In this document: positions 21,394-33,455 of the stretch, piece after piece
How the letters are laid out: each line of letters opens with the position of its first letter
How positions within the stretch are numbered: the stretch's first letter is position 1
Assembly: GCA_028095005.1 (NCBI GenBank)
Contig: CM051462.1
Span: 171,129,955-171,193,954 of the forward strand
Source: Rhynchospora pubera
Taxonomy: Eukaryota > Streptophyta > Magnoliopsida > Poales > Cyperaceae
Direction: 5' to 3'
DNA: 64,000 bases
Notes under the pieces: model-generated
Seen by the model: the letters and a program-made list of their open reading frames with translations, nothing else
The model's database searches: none
Told to the model about the DNA's origin: nothing
Position numbers and translations under genes: made by a program

Positions 21394-23456
21394 CTACAAC
21401 AATTATCGAATTAAAGGTCAATTAGTTTTATGTTTTTAGTTTTAACAAAAGTAAAACTTTCACTACACTTTTAAAGTCCCTAAGTATAGTGATTTCCAAG
21501 ACCCCTATTTTCATCAAAATGGACCTGCTATGGCACGTCATCCAAAATGATTAGATAAGGTAGGTTCTCCAACCAATCATCTTACCATGACTCTTGGTTC
21601 GCATAAGCGAACTTCGCCCCGATGTCCAAACTCTAGTTGGGTCCATCGAAAAAGTCACTTCTCACTATTTGCTCCTTGCAAATCTTATCTATTTGCACCC
21701 CGACTACCGAATTGGCAATCATGACGTCCGCTTGGGCGGACCGCGCCATGAGTGACAATCGGCGTGAAGGGGATAGAGAGAAGGAGGGCGATTTAACTTA
21801 TTCGTTTTAGTTTGGGACAAACAATTCATATGACACTTTGTTTGGTGGTCGTGTAAGCATACACCCATACCTAACCTAACAAAATAATCATATAAGCATC
21901 TCATAGTTGTGGGTTTGTATGGCTCCCGCTTGCATTAGTTTCGCCACATCGTCCATGGAGCAAAACTAATCTAATTCTTGCCCTCCCACTAAATTCTATA
22001 AGGATCTAAATCCTATATAAAATAAAGGTGCAAAATACATGTGAAAACATCCTATTCCCATCCTAACCTTAGGGGCATGCAAGCCTCACAAGTTACATCA
22101 AAAATTAATCAACAAATTAATTAATTAATGGCACCAAAGGCCGCATTACAAACATTCACACATGCATTCATTACAACCACAAGGCATTGAGTCTTGAGCC
22201 ATACTAAACCCACTATCCACCTACAAAACAAAGTTAGCACATACAAGAACTTTGTTTCCAATTAACGATTTTCAAGCATCTTTGCGTATCGTTTGCCATA
22301 AGTAAATTCCGTGTACAAATCCTCAATTTTAAACAACAAAACTTGTTTAAATTCATTTAGAAAGTTCTTTCAACATCCCATAACAGAAAGGAGATCAAAC
22401 AAGGAGTTTTCTAATTAATTTCAACTAGTTTGAATATTTAGAAAAACAGTAATTTATTAAAAAACGTAACTAATGGAATCCAATAAAAGCAAAGGTTTTA
22501 GGTCTCCAAAAATTCTCAAATAAATTACTTAAGCTCCTTATCATAGTTGTGATTACCAGTAAAAATTTCAAGAAGAGATCTTACACCATCTGGGAGAATA
22601 AAAAATGACAAATCTCTTACAAGTGCACGAAACACCGTTATGAGATTTTCAGATTATCCTCTCAACCATCTGGTCTGTTAGACCACCTTCTAAACAGTTT
22701 TTATATATACAATATACATAGAAAAACTTGCTTAATCTATAGCCTAACTATTCATGAAAAGAAAACCACCAAGTTTAGTTCAAAAAGTTCGAGTTACAAA
22801 CTAAACAACCAACAAATTCTGTACTGGAACAGACTGTCGATCGAAAAGTTCTAGCCTAGTTGAAGGTCCAAATCTCCACGAAAAATTATGAAACTAATTT
22901 TCTTGGAATCCTAACTCAAAATAGAACAACTCAATTTAAACAGAATTTTTAAAGGAGTTCTCAGTTGGTACAGTTTATTAGAACAATCGATTTGCTCAAC
23001 AAACTGGATCTGACAAGTTCTTCCTTTTCATACTTGAAAACTCACAAATTGATCTGAGCCATGCAACAAATTTTACATGCTCAGAAAGAGCTTCAAGTCC
23101 TCTTTAAATCTAGCCATAGAACACTGGTACTTATATTCAAAATATAAATCTTTCAAGCCATTCAAACAGGACAGTGCAAGCAGAAACTGGTTCTGCGCAC
23201 TGTCGCCATTTTATTCACAGTAAATCTATACTAATTCAGAAAAATGTGAATCCAACGCCAAAAGAATCACAATCCACAGATCTACAACTTTCATGTAGAT
23301 GGAAAAAACTTCCAGAGAACTTATCAAAGCGAAAAATGCGAAACAACACAGAAAATACCATTTCCAGACAGCAAACAAACGCATCATCTCTACTAATCCG
23401 TTAATTAGCCAATTTCTCTTAATTAAGTGTCAAAATAGCTTAAGTACGACCATGTT
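21394..23456 (-). other. Long 5' leader of unit A (no gene)
   Basis: About 2.06 kb between primer-binding site and gag ATG. Only small scattered ORFs are present, none with recognisable features. Long leaders are known in BARE/Angela-type elements, where packaging and dimerisation signals are expected. Base 22600 is A here and C in the other two units. Confidence 0.7.
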
Positions 23457-23467
23457 CTCTGATACCA
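23457..23467 (-). other. Primer-binding site (tRNA-iMet), unit A
   Basis: On the minus strand TGGTATCAGAG follows the 5' LTR after one base. It is complementary to the 3' end of plant initiator tRNA-Met, the usual copia primer. Confidence 0.9.
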
Positions 23468-23468
23468 C

Positions 23469-25230
23469 TGTTAGTTGAGTGCATAATTTTCATTTTATGA
23501 TTAAATACTACTAATTATCCATAAACAATCATGCACAAACAAGGATCTTGCACTAAGCCATTCACACAAGAGAGAAAGGTTCAAGGTATACCTCTCTTGA
23601 GCTAGTAATCAAGAGGCTCGAACCGGCTAGGTTGTAGGTGGTTGTGCTCACGTCTAGCTCGCGCCTCCTTGTCGAATCGCCTCGAGTCCACTTGGTATTA
23701 ACCAAATCCTCTACAAGTTATGCTAGTAACTTGGAGGAAATGCCTAATCCCTAGCTTTCCCAATCTTCTAGCAAATAAACTAATTGATTTGAGGAAGAGA
23801 GGGGGCTCAACACATGAGCTAATGGAGAGGGAGAGAGGAGAGGCGCCGGCCACAAAGAGGGGGGGGCGGCTAGGGTTTTGTGGGAGAGAGAGAGTGGGGG
23901 ATTTGCTACCATATACCCCTTTATATAGTGCTCAAACCCTACCTACCTCTCAACACCTATTTACAACTTTGCCATCCCACCTACCACTAGCTATGGCCGG
24001 CCACATTATGGGCCCTTCATGGGCTATGTGCATTGCCTCTTGGGTCCACTTAATCACCTATTAAATGGCCCTTCTTGTTGCTCCCAATTTGACTCCCTAT
24101 TGGGCCTTTAATTAACTATTTAATTAAAGCCCTATTAAGTGCATATGTGTTGAAATAAATAATTATTAACTTAATAATAATTATTTAGGGATTAGATAAT
24201 GCATTAATTTATTTCTATATGATCCCTTTGATTTAATTAATTATAACGGTCTACAACGCTATTTAATTAATTAATCAACTCATCATATTTTGCAATACCA
24301 ATTATTGCAAATAAATAAATAATGCAAGCATGGTTAAAACACCAATTCTGTGTGACCCTTTGAGGATTTACGCTACGTTGGACATGGAGTTAAATCGCTA
24401 TTTAAATCCAATAATCATAAGCGGTATCTAGCAACACGTTATGATTCCCAATTCGCATAAATAGTGTACAGCTACAATATTTCAATCCTGCATAAGAGAA
24501 TAAAAGTATATCTCTATTTTGATTCCTATGCCTCACGATATCATCGTATAATCCAAGATAGGAATGTGTCATTCTTGCAGATTATACGTTTCTTGATCTA
24601 GAGATAATTGTATCAGTTGCTAGCAAACAATCTATCTCCATCAAGGGGCCCAAACAGATATCGTCACTCACTAAGTGAATTAATGAGGGACATACGGTTT
24701 TCTTGACTATTTAACTTTTCCCCGCACAGTTCAAGAGAACATAAATAACGTCCGTATAGCAGCCCTTATCGGGAATCAGCGGTAGACGATATTTATTGAA
24801 CCTATCCTCATGTGGAAAAGATAAATATCTCAAACTTAGAATCAAAATCATAACGAAATAAATAATGACACCAAAACACAATCCATATATTTATTTCGTT
24901 GGGTCATGTCCTGTACTATGTTCAAATAACATAAACATATGCAATTAAGTTGGTTACTCTTAACCTGTGATTTATAGAACTTAATCAACACTTAACTTGC
25001 ATACTAATCTTATTGATAATTAATGTTCCTTGTTAATTATCAAGATTATGGACGCTTTAGATTTATTGTTGTCATTTACTACTAAATGAATCACAGTGAT
25101 CTATAATTCAAATCCTCAACCTGAATGAACTGTCAACACATAAATCAAGGAACAAATGATATAAAATCATCCATAACATAAAACCATAGAAGTAGCCAAA
25201 AAGATTGGCTTCTAGGACATATCTCTAACA
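23469..25230 (-). repeat. LTR2 (shared by units A and B)
   Basis: It is both the 5' LTR of unit A and the 3' LTR of unit B, with the same TGTTAG/CTAACA ends. It has a private A at 23542, where the others have C. No target duplication is present at its borders; it is joined directly to the primer site of A and the polypurine tract of B. Confidence 0.95.
23918..23928 (-). promoter_or_regulatory. LTR2 TATA box
   Basis: CTATATAAAGG on the minus strand, at the same LTR position as in LTR1. It would drive unit A. Confidence 0.7.
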
Positions 25231-25241
25231 ATCTCCCACTT
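25231..25241 (-). other. Polypurine tract, unit B
   Basis: AAGTGGGAGAT on the minus strand, abutting LTR2. Confidence 0.85.
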
Positions 25242-25342
25242 GGCCTAGAGTCAATCAACAGTGACTTCTAGCCAGTGTATAGTACTCAATGTAATATCCA
25301 AATATACATATCTCATACTAACGCCTAAATAAAAGATACAAC

Positions 25343-28300
25343 TCAAAGCCAATCAGGCATACGCCTAATCCCCATGGATGCAACATGCAACTCATGCGCG
25401 GCTCGAGACAAAGGCTTTGTCAGAGGGTCCGCTGTGTTCGCGGCACCGTCCACCTTCTTGACCTTGACCCATCCGTCATTGACCAACTGACGGATGAGAT
25501 GGAACCGTCGTAGAATGTGCCTAGTCTTCTGGTGAGACCTAGGCTCCTTGGACTGAGCTATGGCTCCCGTATTGTCGCAGTAGATATCCACTGGACCCGA
25601 GATGCTTGGAACCACCTCTAGCTCGGTCAAGAACTCCTTGATCCATACGGCCTCTTTTGCTGCTTCACCAGCCGCTAAGTATTCCGCTTCGGTGACGGAA
25701 TCGGCCGTAGTATCTTGCTTGGAACTCTTCCAACTTACGGCACCACCATTAAGCAGAAATACAAAGCCGGACTGTGATTTGGAGTCATCTCGATCGGTTT
25801 GGAAACTAGCATCGGTGTAACCAGTTACAACGAGCTCTTGGTCTCCACCGTAAACGAGAATGCTCTCTTGGGTTCTCTTGAGATACTTGAGGATATTCTT
25901 GACTGCGGTCCAATGTGCCATGCCCGGGTTGGCTTGGTATCGACTAGTCACGCTAATCGGATGTGCCACATCGGGGCGAGTGCATAGCATGGCATACATA
26001 ATCGATCCGACTACAGATGGATACTTGAATCGCTTCATGTACTCCCGATCTGTCTCCGTTGTCGGACCTTGAGTCTTGCTCAAGTAAATGCCATGTGACA
26101 TAGGCAAGAATCCCTTCTTGGAATTCGCCATGTTGTGTTTTTGCAACACCTTGTCAATGTATGCATCTTGGCTCAAACCTAACATCCTCTTTGATCTATC
26201 TCTATAGATCTTGATTCCTAGGATGTAGGCGGCCTCGCCCAAGTCTTTCATTGAGAACACTTTCTTCAATGAATCCTTGACTGCATTCAATTCGGGAATA
26301 TCATTCCCGATCAAGAGTATATCGTCAACATATAGAACAAGAAACACAACTACGCTCCCGCTAAACCTCTTGTAGACACAAGGTTCCTTTTCACTTTGAG
26401 AGAAGTTCAATTTCTTGACTTCCTCATCAAAGCGCTTGTTCCAACTCCGTGATGCTTGCTTCAATCCATAAATGGATCGTTGAAGCTTGCATACTTTGTT
26501 AGCATTCTTTGGATCCACAAAACACTCGGGTTGTGTCATATACACATCCTCTTCCAAATTTCCATTTAGGAAGGCGGTTTTGACATCCATTTGCCAAATC
26601 TCATAATCATAGAATGTGGCAATTGCTAACATGATCCGAATTGACTTGAACATGACGACGGGCGAGAAGGTTTCTTCATAGTCAATACCATGAATTTGCT
26701 TGTAACCTTTCGCTACAAGTCGTGCTTTGTAAATGGTCAAGTTGCCATCCATGTCGACCTTTCTCTTAAAGATCCATTTGTTCTCAACGGGTTTTACTCC
26801 GTTGGGAAGGTCAACCAAGGTCCATACCTTGTTGTCATACATGGATTGCATTTCGGATTCCATGGCTTTTAGCCATTCCTTGGAGTCGGTTTTCTTTCTC
26901 ATGTCATCAACGGTCAAAGGCTCATCGTTCTCCATAACGAGAACGTCGTGCAAACCTAAATATCTTATAGGTGGACGACTTGGCCTTGCCGATCTTCGTA
27001 GGGTAGAAGTTTGAGGTTCTTGAACTTGTTCCACAACGGTTTGTGGACTTTGTTCTTGAACTTCAAGTGAAGGTGCTTCCTCAACATCATCGACTCGCGA
27101 TATGTTTGAGTTTTCATTTGAGGGAGCTTGTTCGTGAACCTCTTCTTCCACAACAACTTGTGGAATGGGTTCGGCTACAACCTCATTTGGTGCATCCACA
27201 TTTTGTGCAACCTCATTTGGCACCACATTGGGAACAACCACATTGCCTACTTGAGGCATGCTTTGTTGTTGCGGTTCTTGAATTTCTTCAATCACCACGT
27301 TGCTCCCACTACTTCTTCTTGAGAGAAACTCCTTCTCCAAGAACACACCATAACGAGCAACAACTATCTTGTTCTCGTTGCGGTTATAGAAGTAGTAACC
27401 CTTCGTTTCCTTAGGGTATCCTACGAAATGACATTTGTCCGATTTGGGTCCAAGCTTATCGCTCACTAGCCTTTTCACATAAGCTTCACAACCCCAAATC
27501 TTGAGAAACGACATGCTTGGTTTCTTCTTAAACCAAAGCTCATAGGGCGTCTTCTCAACGGACTTTGATGGAACACGGTTTAATGTAAAAGTTGCGGTTT
27601 CAAGGGCGTATCCCCAAAAGGACATAGGCAAATCGGCTTGGCTCATCATTGATCGAACCATGTCAAGCAAAGTTCGATTCCTCCTTTCGGATACTCCATT
27701 CCATTGTGGTGTTCCGGGTGGAGTGAGTTGTGGAACGATTCCACACTCCTTTAGATAGTTGCCAAACTCATGGCTCAAGTACTCACCACCTCGATCGGAT
27801 CGTAAGACCTTGATCTTTCGACCAAGTTGGTTCTCAACTTCATTCTTAAATTCTTTGAACTTGTCAAAGGATTCAGATTTGTGACGCATCAAGTAGATAT
27901 ACCCGTATCTACTATGGTCATCGGTGAATGTGATGAAGTATGAATAACCACCACGCGCACAAATGCTCATAGGCCCACATACATCGGTATGTACAAGGTC
28001 TAACAAGTCATTTGCCCTTGTCCCTTTGTTAGGAAAAGGCGCTTTGGTCATCTTTCCCATCAAACAAGATTCGCATGTGTCAATTGGCTCGAAAGCGAAT
28101 TGATCCAAGAGACCAACGGTTTGTAATCTCTTGATGCGTTTCTCATTGATATGACCTAAGCGGCAATGCCACATCAAAGTTGCATTCTCATGTGAAATCT
28201 TACGTTTCCTATTGTCATTCTCAACACTCAAGATAAGTCCGCTAGAATCAAGCAAATAAAGACCATTCAATAAATGCGCATCACAAAAACGAACTTCATT

Positions 28301-29506
28301 TCGAAACAAGGTCAACAACTTGTTCTTTATTACAACATCAAAACCATCCATGTCCAAACAAGAGATAGAGATAATGTTTCGAGTGATAGAGGGAACTAAA
28401 AATACATCCTTTAGTTCCAACACAAAACCGGAAGGTAAAGTTAAATCCACGCTCCCAATGGCCATAGCGGAGATGCACGTGCCATTCCCGACGCGGAGTT
28501 GAACTTCACCTTTCTCGAGCCGCCTCCTATTCTTTAGGACCTGCACATTTCGACAAATGTGAGCACACGAACCGGTATCGAATACCCAATCGGTGTTAGA
28601 GGTAGCGAGAAGGGTTTCGATGACAAATATACCTGAAGAAGAAGGTTGGACGGTTCCCGCCTTCTTGTCGGCAAGGTACTTGGGGCAGTTTCTCCTCCAA
28701 TGACCCTTGTTGCTACAGTAGTAGCAAACGGTCTCGGGAGTGGCCGGGTTCTTCTTCTTCTTGGAACCCACGGGAGCACCCTTGGCCGAACCTTGGGGCG
28801 TCACCGGGCCTTTGCCCTTCTTGGCTTTACGGCCTCGCTTCTTGATCTTCTTGCTCTTGTCACTCACGGCAAGAACATCCTTTGGGCCCTTCTCCTTCTT
28901 GAGACTATCCTCCGTCTCAACGAGCATGTTTTGGAGATCATCCATGCTCTTGTCCATGCCATTCATCCGGTAGTTCACAACAAAACCGGTGAAGCTTGGA
29001 GGGAGGGAGTTGAGAATGAAATCTTGAATCGCACCCGTAGGAAAGGGCGTATCAAGCTTTTCGAGCTGCCGAAACAACCCCGCCATCTTCATGACGTGTG
29101 GCCCGACTTCATGACCCTCCGCCAAGCGAGTGTTGGCGACGGCCTTGATGAGACGGGCCCTTTCGGTGCGGGCCTTGGTTTGGAACATGTTCTTGAGACG
29201 AGTGATCATCTCGAACACTCCATATCCACTATCGATGAACTCCTTTTGGAGTTCCGATTCCATGACCGCAACCATCAAGACCGACATCTCCATGTCGTCA
29301 TTGACGTGCTTCTCATATTCCTCTTGCTTATCCTTTGGATCGGTGTCCTTAGGAGCAGAGGGAATCGGAGTGGAGAGGAGGTACTCCCTTTTTTCAAACC
29401 TAAAGGCAAGCCTTAGGTTGCGGTGCCAATCCAAGAAATTAGCACCGTTAAAGGCGAGTTTCTCTTTCTCAAGAAGAGAACGAAGCGTTAAAGAGGAGGA
29501 AGACAT
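25343..29506 (-). CDS. Copia Gag-Pol polyprotein, unit B, 1387 aa, intact
   Basis: Its protein is identical to unit C and differs from unit A only at residue 49 (Pro instead of Leu). All catalytic motifs listed for unit A are present at the same positions: CCHC knuckle, DTG protease, DD35E integrase, YVDD reverse transcriptase and RNase H acidic residues. It sits between LTR2 and LTR3 and would be transcribed from LTR3 and terminated in LTR2, so it has everything needed in cis. As the middle unit it has no flanking target duplication of its own. Confidence 0.96.
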   Translation of the reverse strand: MSSSSLTLRSLLEKEKLAFNGANFLDWHRNLRLAFRFEKREYLLSTPIPSAPKDTDPKDKQEEYEKHVNDDMEMSVLMVAVMESELQKEFIDSGYGVFEMITRLKNMFQTKARTERARLIKAVANTRLAEGHEVGPHVMKMAGLFRQLEKLDTPFPTGAIQDFILNSLPPSFTGFVVNYRMNGMDKSMDDLQNMLVETEDSLKKEKGPKDVLAVSDKSKKIKKRGRKAKKGKGPVTPQGSAKGAPVGSKKKKNPATPETVCYYCSNKGHWRRNCPKYLADKKAGTVQPSSSGIFVIETLLATSNTDWVFDTGSCAHICRNVQVLKNRRRLEKGEVQLRVGNGTCISAMAIGSVDLTLPSGFVLELKDVFLVPSITRNIISISCLDMDGFDVVIKNKLLTLFRNEVRFCDAHLLNGLYLLDSSGLILSVENDNRKRKISHENATLMWHCRLGHINEKRIKRLQTVGLLDQFAFEPIDTCESCLMGKMTKAPFPNKGTRANDLLDLVHTDVCGPMSICARGGYSYFITFTDDHSRYGYIYLMRHKSESFDKFKEFKNEVENQLGRKIKVLRSDRGGEYLSHEFGNYLKECGIVPQLTPPGTPQWNGVSERRNRTLLDMVRSMMSQADLPMSFWGYALETATFTLNRVPSKSVEKTPYELWFKKKPSMSFLKIWGCEAYVKRLVSDKLGPKSDKCHFVGYPKETKGYYFYNRNENKIVVARYGVFLEKEFLSRRSSGSNVVIEEIQEPQQQSMPQVGNVVVPNVVPNEVAQNVDAPNEVVAEPIPQVVVEEEVHEQAPSNENSNISRVDDVEEAPSLEVQEQSPQTVVEQVQEPQTSTLRRSARPSRPPIRYLGLHDVLVMENDEPLTVDDMRKKTDSKEWLKAMESEMQSMYDNKVWTLVDLPNGVKPVENKWIFKRKVDMDGNLTIYKARLVAKGYKQIHGIDYEETFSPVVMFKSIRIMLAIATFYDYEIWQMDVKTAFLNGNLEEDVYMTQPECFVDPKNANKVCKLQRSIYGLKQASRSWNKRFDEEVKKLNFSQSEKEPCVYKRFSGSVVVFLVLYVDDILLIGNDIPELNAVKDSLKKVFSMKDLGEAAYILGIKIYRDRSKRMLGLSQDAYIDKVLQKHNMANSKKGFLPMSHGIYLSKTQGPTTETDREYMKRFKYPSVVGSIMYAMLCTRPDVAHPISVTSRYQANPGMAHWTAVKNILKYLKRTQESILVYGGDQELVVTGYTDASFQTDRDDSKSQSGFVFLLNGGAVSWKSSKQDTTADSVTEAEYLAAGEAAKEAVWIKEFLTELEVVPSISGPVDIYCDNTGAIAQSKEPRSHQKTRHILRRFHLIRQLVNDGWVKVKKVDGAANTADPLTKPLSRAAHELHVASMGIRRMPDWL

Positions 29507-31569
29507 CTACAACAATTATCGAATTAAAGGTCAATTAGTTTTATGTTTTTAGTTTTAACAAAAGTAAAACTTTCACTACACTTTTAAAGTCCCTAAGTAT
29601 AGTGATTTCCAAGACCCCTATTTTCATCAAAATGGACCTGCTATGGCACGTCATCCAAAATGATTAGATAAGGTAGGTTCTCCAACCAATCATCTTACCA
29701 TGACTCTTGGTTCGCATAAGCGAACTTCGCCCCGATGTCCAAACTCTAGTTGGGTCCATCGAAAAAGTCACTTCTCACTATTTGCTCCTTGCAAATCTTA
29801 TCTATTTGCACCCCGACTACCGAATTGGCAATCATGACGTCCGCTTGGGCGGACCGCGCCATGAGTGACAATCGGCGTGAAGGGGATAGAGAGAAGGAGG
29901 GCGATTTAACTTATTCGTTTTAGTTTGGGACAAACAATTCATATGACACTTTGTTTGGTGGTCGTGTAAGCATACACCCATACCTAACCTAACAAAATAA
30001 TCATATAAGCATCTCATAGTTGTGGGTTTGTATGGCTCCCGCTTGCATTAGTTTCGCCACATCGTCCATGGAGCAAAACTAATCTAATTCTTGCCCTCCC
30101 ACTAAATTCTATAAGGATCTAAATCCTATATAAAATAAAGGTGCAAAATACATGTGAAAACATCCTATTCCCATCCTAACCTTAGGGGCATGCAAGCCTC
30201 ACAAGTTACATCAAAAATTAATCAACAAATTAATTAATTAATGGCACCAAAGGCCGCATTACAAACATTCACACATGCATTCATTACAACCACAAGGCAT
30301 TGAGTCTTGAGCCATACTAAACCCACTATCCACCTACAAAACAAAGTTAGCACATACAAGAACTTTGTTTCCAATTAACGATTTTCAAGCATCTTTGCGT
30401 ATCGTTTGCCATAAGTAAATTCCGTGTACAAATCCTCAATTTTAAACAACAAAACTTGTTTAAATTCATTTAGAAAGTTCTTTCAACATCCCATAACAGA
30501 AAGGAGATCAAACAAGGAGTTTTCTAATTAATTTCAACTAGTTTGAATATTTAGAAAAACAGTAATTTATTAAAAAACGTAACTAATGGAATCCAATAAA
30601 AGCAAAGGTTTTAGGTCTCCAAAAATTCTCAAATAAATTACTTAAGCTCCTTATCATAGTTGTGATTACCAGTAAAAATTTCAAGAAGAGATCTTACACC
30701 ATCTGGGAGAATCAAAAATGACAAATCTCTTACAAGTGCACGAAACACCGTTATGAGATTTTCAGATTATCCTCTCAACCATCTGGTCTGTTAGACCACC
30801 TTCTAAACAGTTTTTATATATACAATATACATAGAAAAACTTGCTTAATCTATAGCCTAACTATTCATGAAAAGAAAACCACCAAGTTTAGTTCAAAAAG
30901 TTCGAGTTACAAACTAAACAACCAACAAATTCTGTACTGGAACAGACTGTCGATCGAAAAGTTCTAGCCTAGTTGAAGGTCCAAATCTCCACGAAAAATT
31001 ATGAAACTAATTTTCTTGGAATCCTAACTCAAAATAGAACAACTCAATTTAAACAGAATTTTTAAAGGAGTTCTCAGTTGGTACAGTTTATTAGAACAAT
31101 CGATTTGCTCAACAAACTGGATCTGACAAGTTCTTCCTTTTCATACTTGAAAACTCACAAATTGATCTGAGCCATGCAACAAATTTTACATGCTCAGAAA
31201 GAGCTTCAAGTCCTCTTTAAATCTAGCCATAGAACACTGGTACTTATATTCAAAATATAAATCTTTCAAGCCATTCAAACAGGACAGTGCAAGCAGAAAC
31301 TGGTTCTGCGCACTGTCGCCATTTTATTCACAGTAAATCTATACTAATTCAGAAAAATGTGAATCCAACGCCAAAAGAATCACAATCCACAGATCTACAA
31401 CTTTCATGTAGATGGAAAAAACTTCCAGAGAACTTATCAAAGCGAAAAATGCGAAACAACACAGAAAATACCATTTCCAGACAGCAAACAAACGCATCAT
31501 CTCTACTAATCCGTTAATTAGCCAATTTCTCTTAATTAAGTGTCAAAATAGCTTAAGTACGACCATGTT
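29507..31569 (-). other. Long 5' leader of unit B (no gene)
   Basis: Collinear with the leader of unit A, with no supported gene. Confidence 0.7.
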
Positions 31570-31580
31570 CTCTGATACCA
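31570..31580 (-). other. Primer-binding site (tRNA-iMet), unit B
   Basis: TGGTATCAGAG on the minus strand, one base inside LTR3. Confidence 0.9.
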
Positions 31581-31581
31581 C

Positions 31582-33343
31582 TGTTAGTTGAGTGCATAAT
31601 TTTCATTTTATGATTAAATACTACTAATTATCCATAAACAATCATGCACAAACACGGATCTTGCACTAAGCCATTCACACAAGAGAGAAAGGTTCAAGGT
31701 ATACCTCTCTTGAGCTAGTAATCAAGAGGCTCGAACCGGCTAGGTTGTAGGTGGTTGTGCTCACGTCTAGCTCGCGCCTCCTTGTCGAATCGCCTCGAGT
31801 CCACTTGGTATTAACCAAATCCTCTACAAGTTATGCTAGTAACTTGGAGGAAATGCCTAATCCCTAGCTTTCCCAATCTTCTAGCAAATAAACTAATTGA
31901 TTTGAGGAAGAGAGGGGGCTCAACACATGAGCTAATGGAGAGGGAGAGAGGAGAGGCGCCGGCCACAAAGAGGGGGGGGCGGCTAGGGTTTTGTGGGAGA
32001 GAGAGAGTGGGGGATTTGCTACCATATACCCCTTTATATAGTGCTCAAACCCTACCTACCTCTCAACACCTATTTACAACTTTGCCATCCCACCTACCAC
32101 TAGCTATGGCCGGCCACATTATGGGCCCTTCATGGGCTATGTGCATTGCCTCTTGGGTCCACTTAATCACCTATTAAATGGCCCTTCTTGTTGCTCCCAA
32201 TTTGACTCCCTATTGGGCCTTTAATTAACTATTTAATTAAAGCCCTATTAAGTGCATATGTGTTGAAATAAATAATTATTAACTTAATAATAATTATTTA
32301 GGGATTAGATAATGCATTAATTTATTTCTATATGATCCCTTTGATTTAATTAATTATAACGGTCTACAACGCTATTTAATTAATTAATCAACTCATCATA
32401 TTTTGCAATACCAATTATTGCAAATAAATAAATAATGCAAGCATGGTTAAAACACCAATTCTGTGTGACCCTTTGAGGATTTACGCTACGTTGGACATGG
32501 AGTTAAATCGCTATTTAAATCCAATAATCATAAGCGGTATCTAGCAACACGTTATGATTCCCAATTCGCATAAATAGTGTACAGCTACAATATTTCAATC
32601 CTGCATAAGAGAATAAAAGTATATCTCTATTTTGATTCCTATGCCTCACGATATCATCGTATAATCCAAGATAGGAATGTGTCATTCTTGCAGATTATAC
32701 GTTTCTTGATCTAGAGATAATTGTATCAGTTGCTAGCAAACAATCTATCTCCATCAAGGGGCCCAAACAGATATCGTCACTCACTAAGTGAATTAATGAG
32801 GGACATACGGTTTTCTTGACTATTTAACTTTTCCCCGCACAGTTCAAGAGAACATAAATAACGTCCGTATAGCAGCCCTTATCGGGAATCAGCGGTAGAC
32901 GATATTTATTGAACCTATCCTCATGTGGAAAAGATAAATATCTCAAACTTAGAATCAAAATCATAACGAAATAAATAATGACACCAAAACACAATCCATA
33001 TATTTATTTCGTTGGGTCATGTCCTGTACTATGTTCAAATAACATAAACATATGCAATTAAGTTGGTTACTCTTAACCTGTGATTTATAGAACTTAATCA
33101 ACACTTAACTTGCATACTAATCTTATTGATAATTAATGTTCCTTGTTAATTATCAAGATTATGGACGCTTTAGATTTATTGTTGTCATTTACTACTAAAT
33201 GAATCACAGTGATCTATAATTCAGATCCTCAACCTGAATGAACTGTCAACACATAAATCAAGGAACAAATGATATAAAATCATCCATAACATAAAACCAT
33301 AGAAGTAGCCAAAAAGATTGGCTTCTAGGACATATCTCTAACA
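31582..33343 (-). repeat. LTR3 (shared by units B and C)
   Basis: Same length and ends as the others. It shares G at 33224 with LTR4 (41337), where LTR1 and LTR2 have A, but lacks the other LTR4-specific changes. Confidence 0.95.
32031..32041 (-). promoter_or_regulatory. LTR3 TATA box
   Basis: CTATATAAAGG on the minus strand. It would drive unit B. Confidence 0.7.
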
Positions 33344-33354
33344 ATCTCCCACTT
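33344..33354 (-). other. Polypurine tract, unit C
   Basis: AAGTGGGAGAT on the minus strand, abutting LTR3. Confidence 0.85.
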
Positions 33355-33455
33355 GGCCTAGAGTCAATCAACAGTGACTTCTAGCCAGTGTATAGTACTC
33401 AATGTAATATCCAAATATACATATCTCATACTAACGCCTAAATAAAAGATACAAC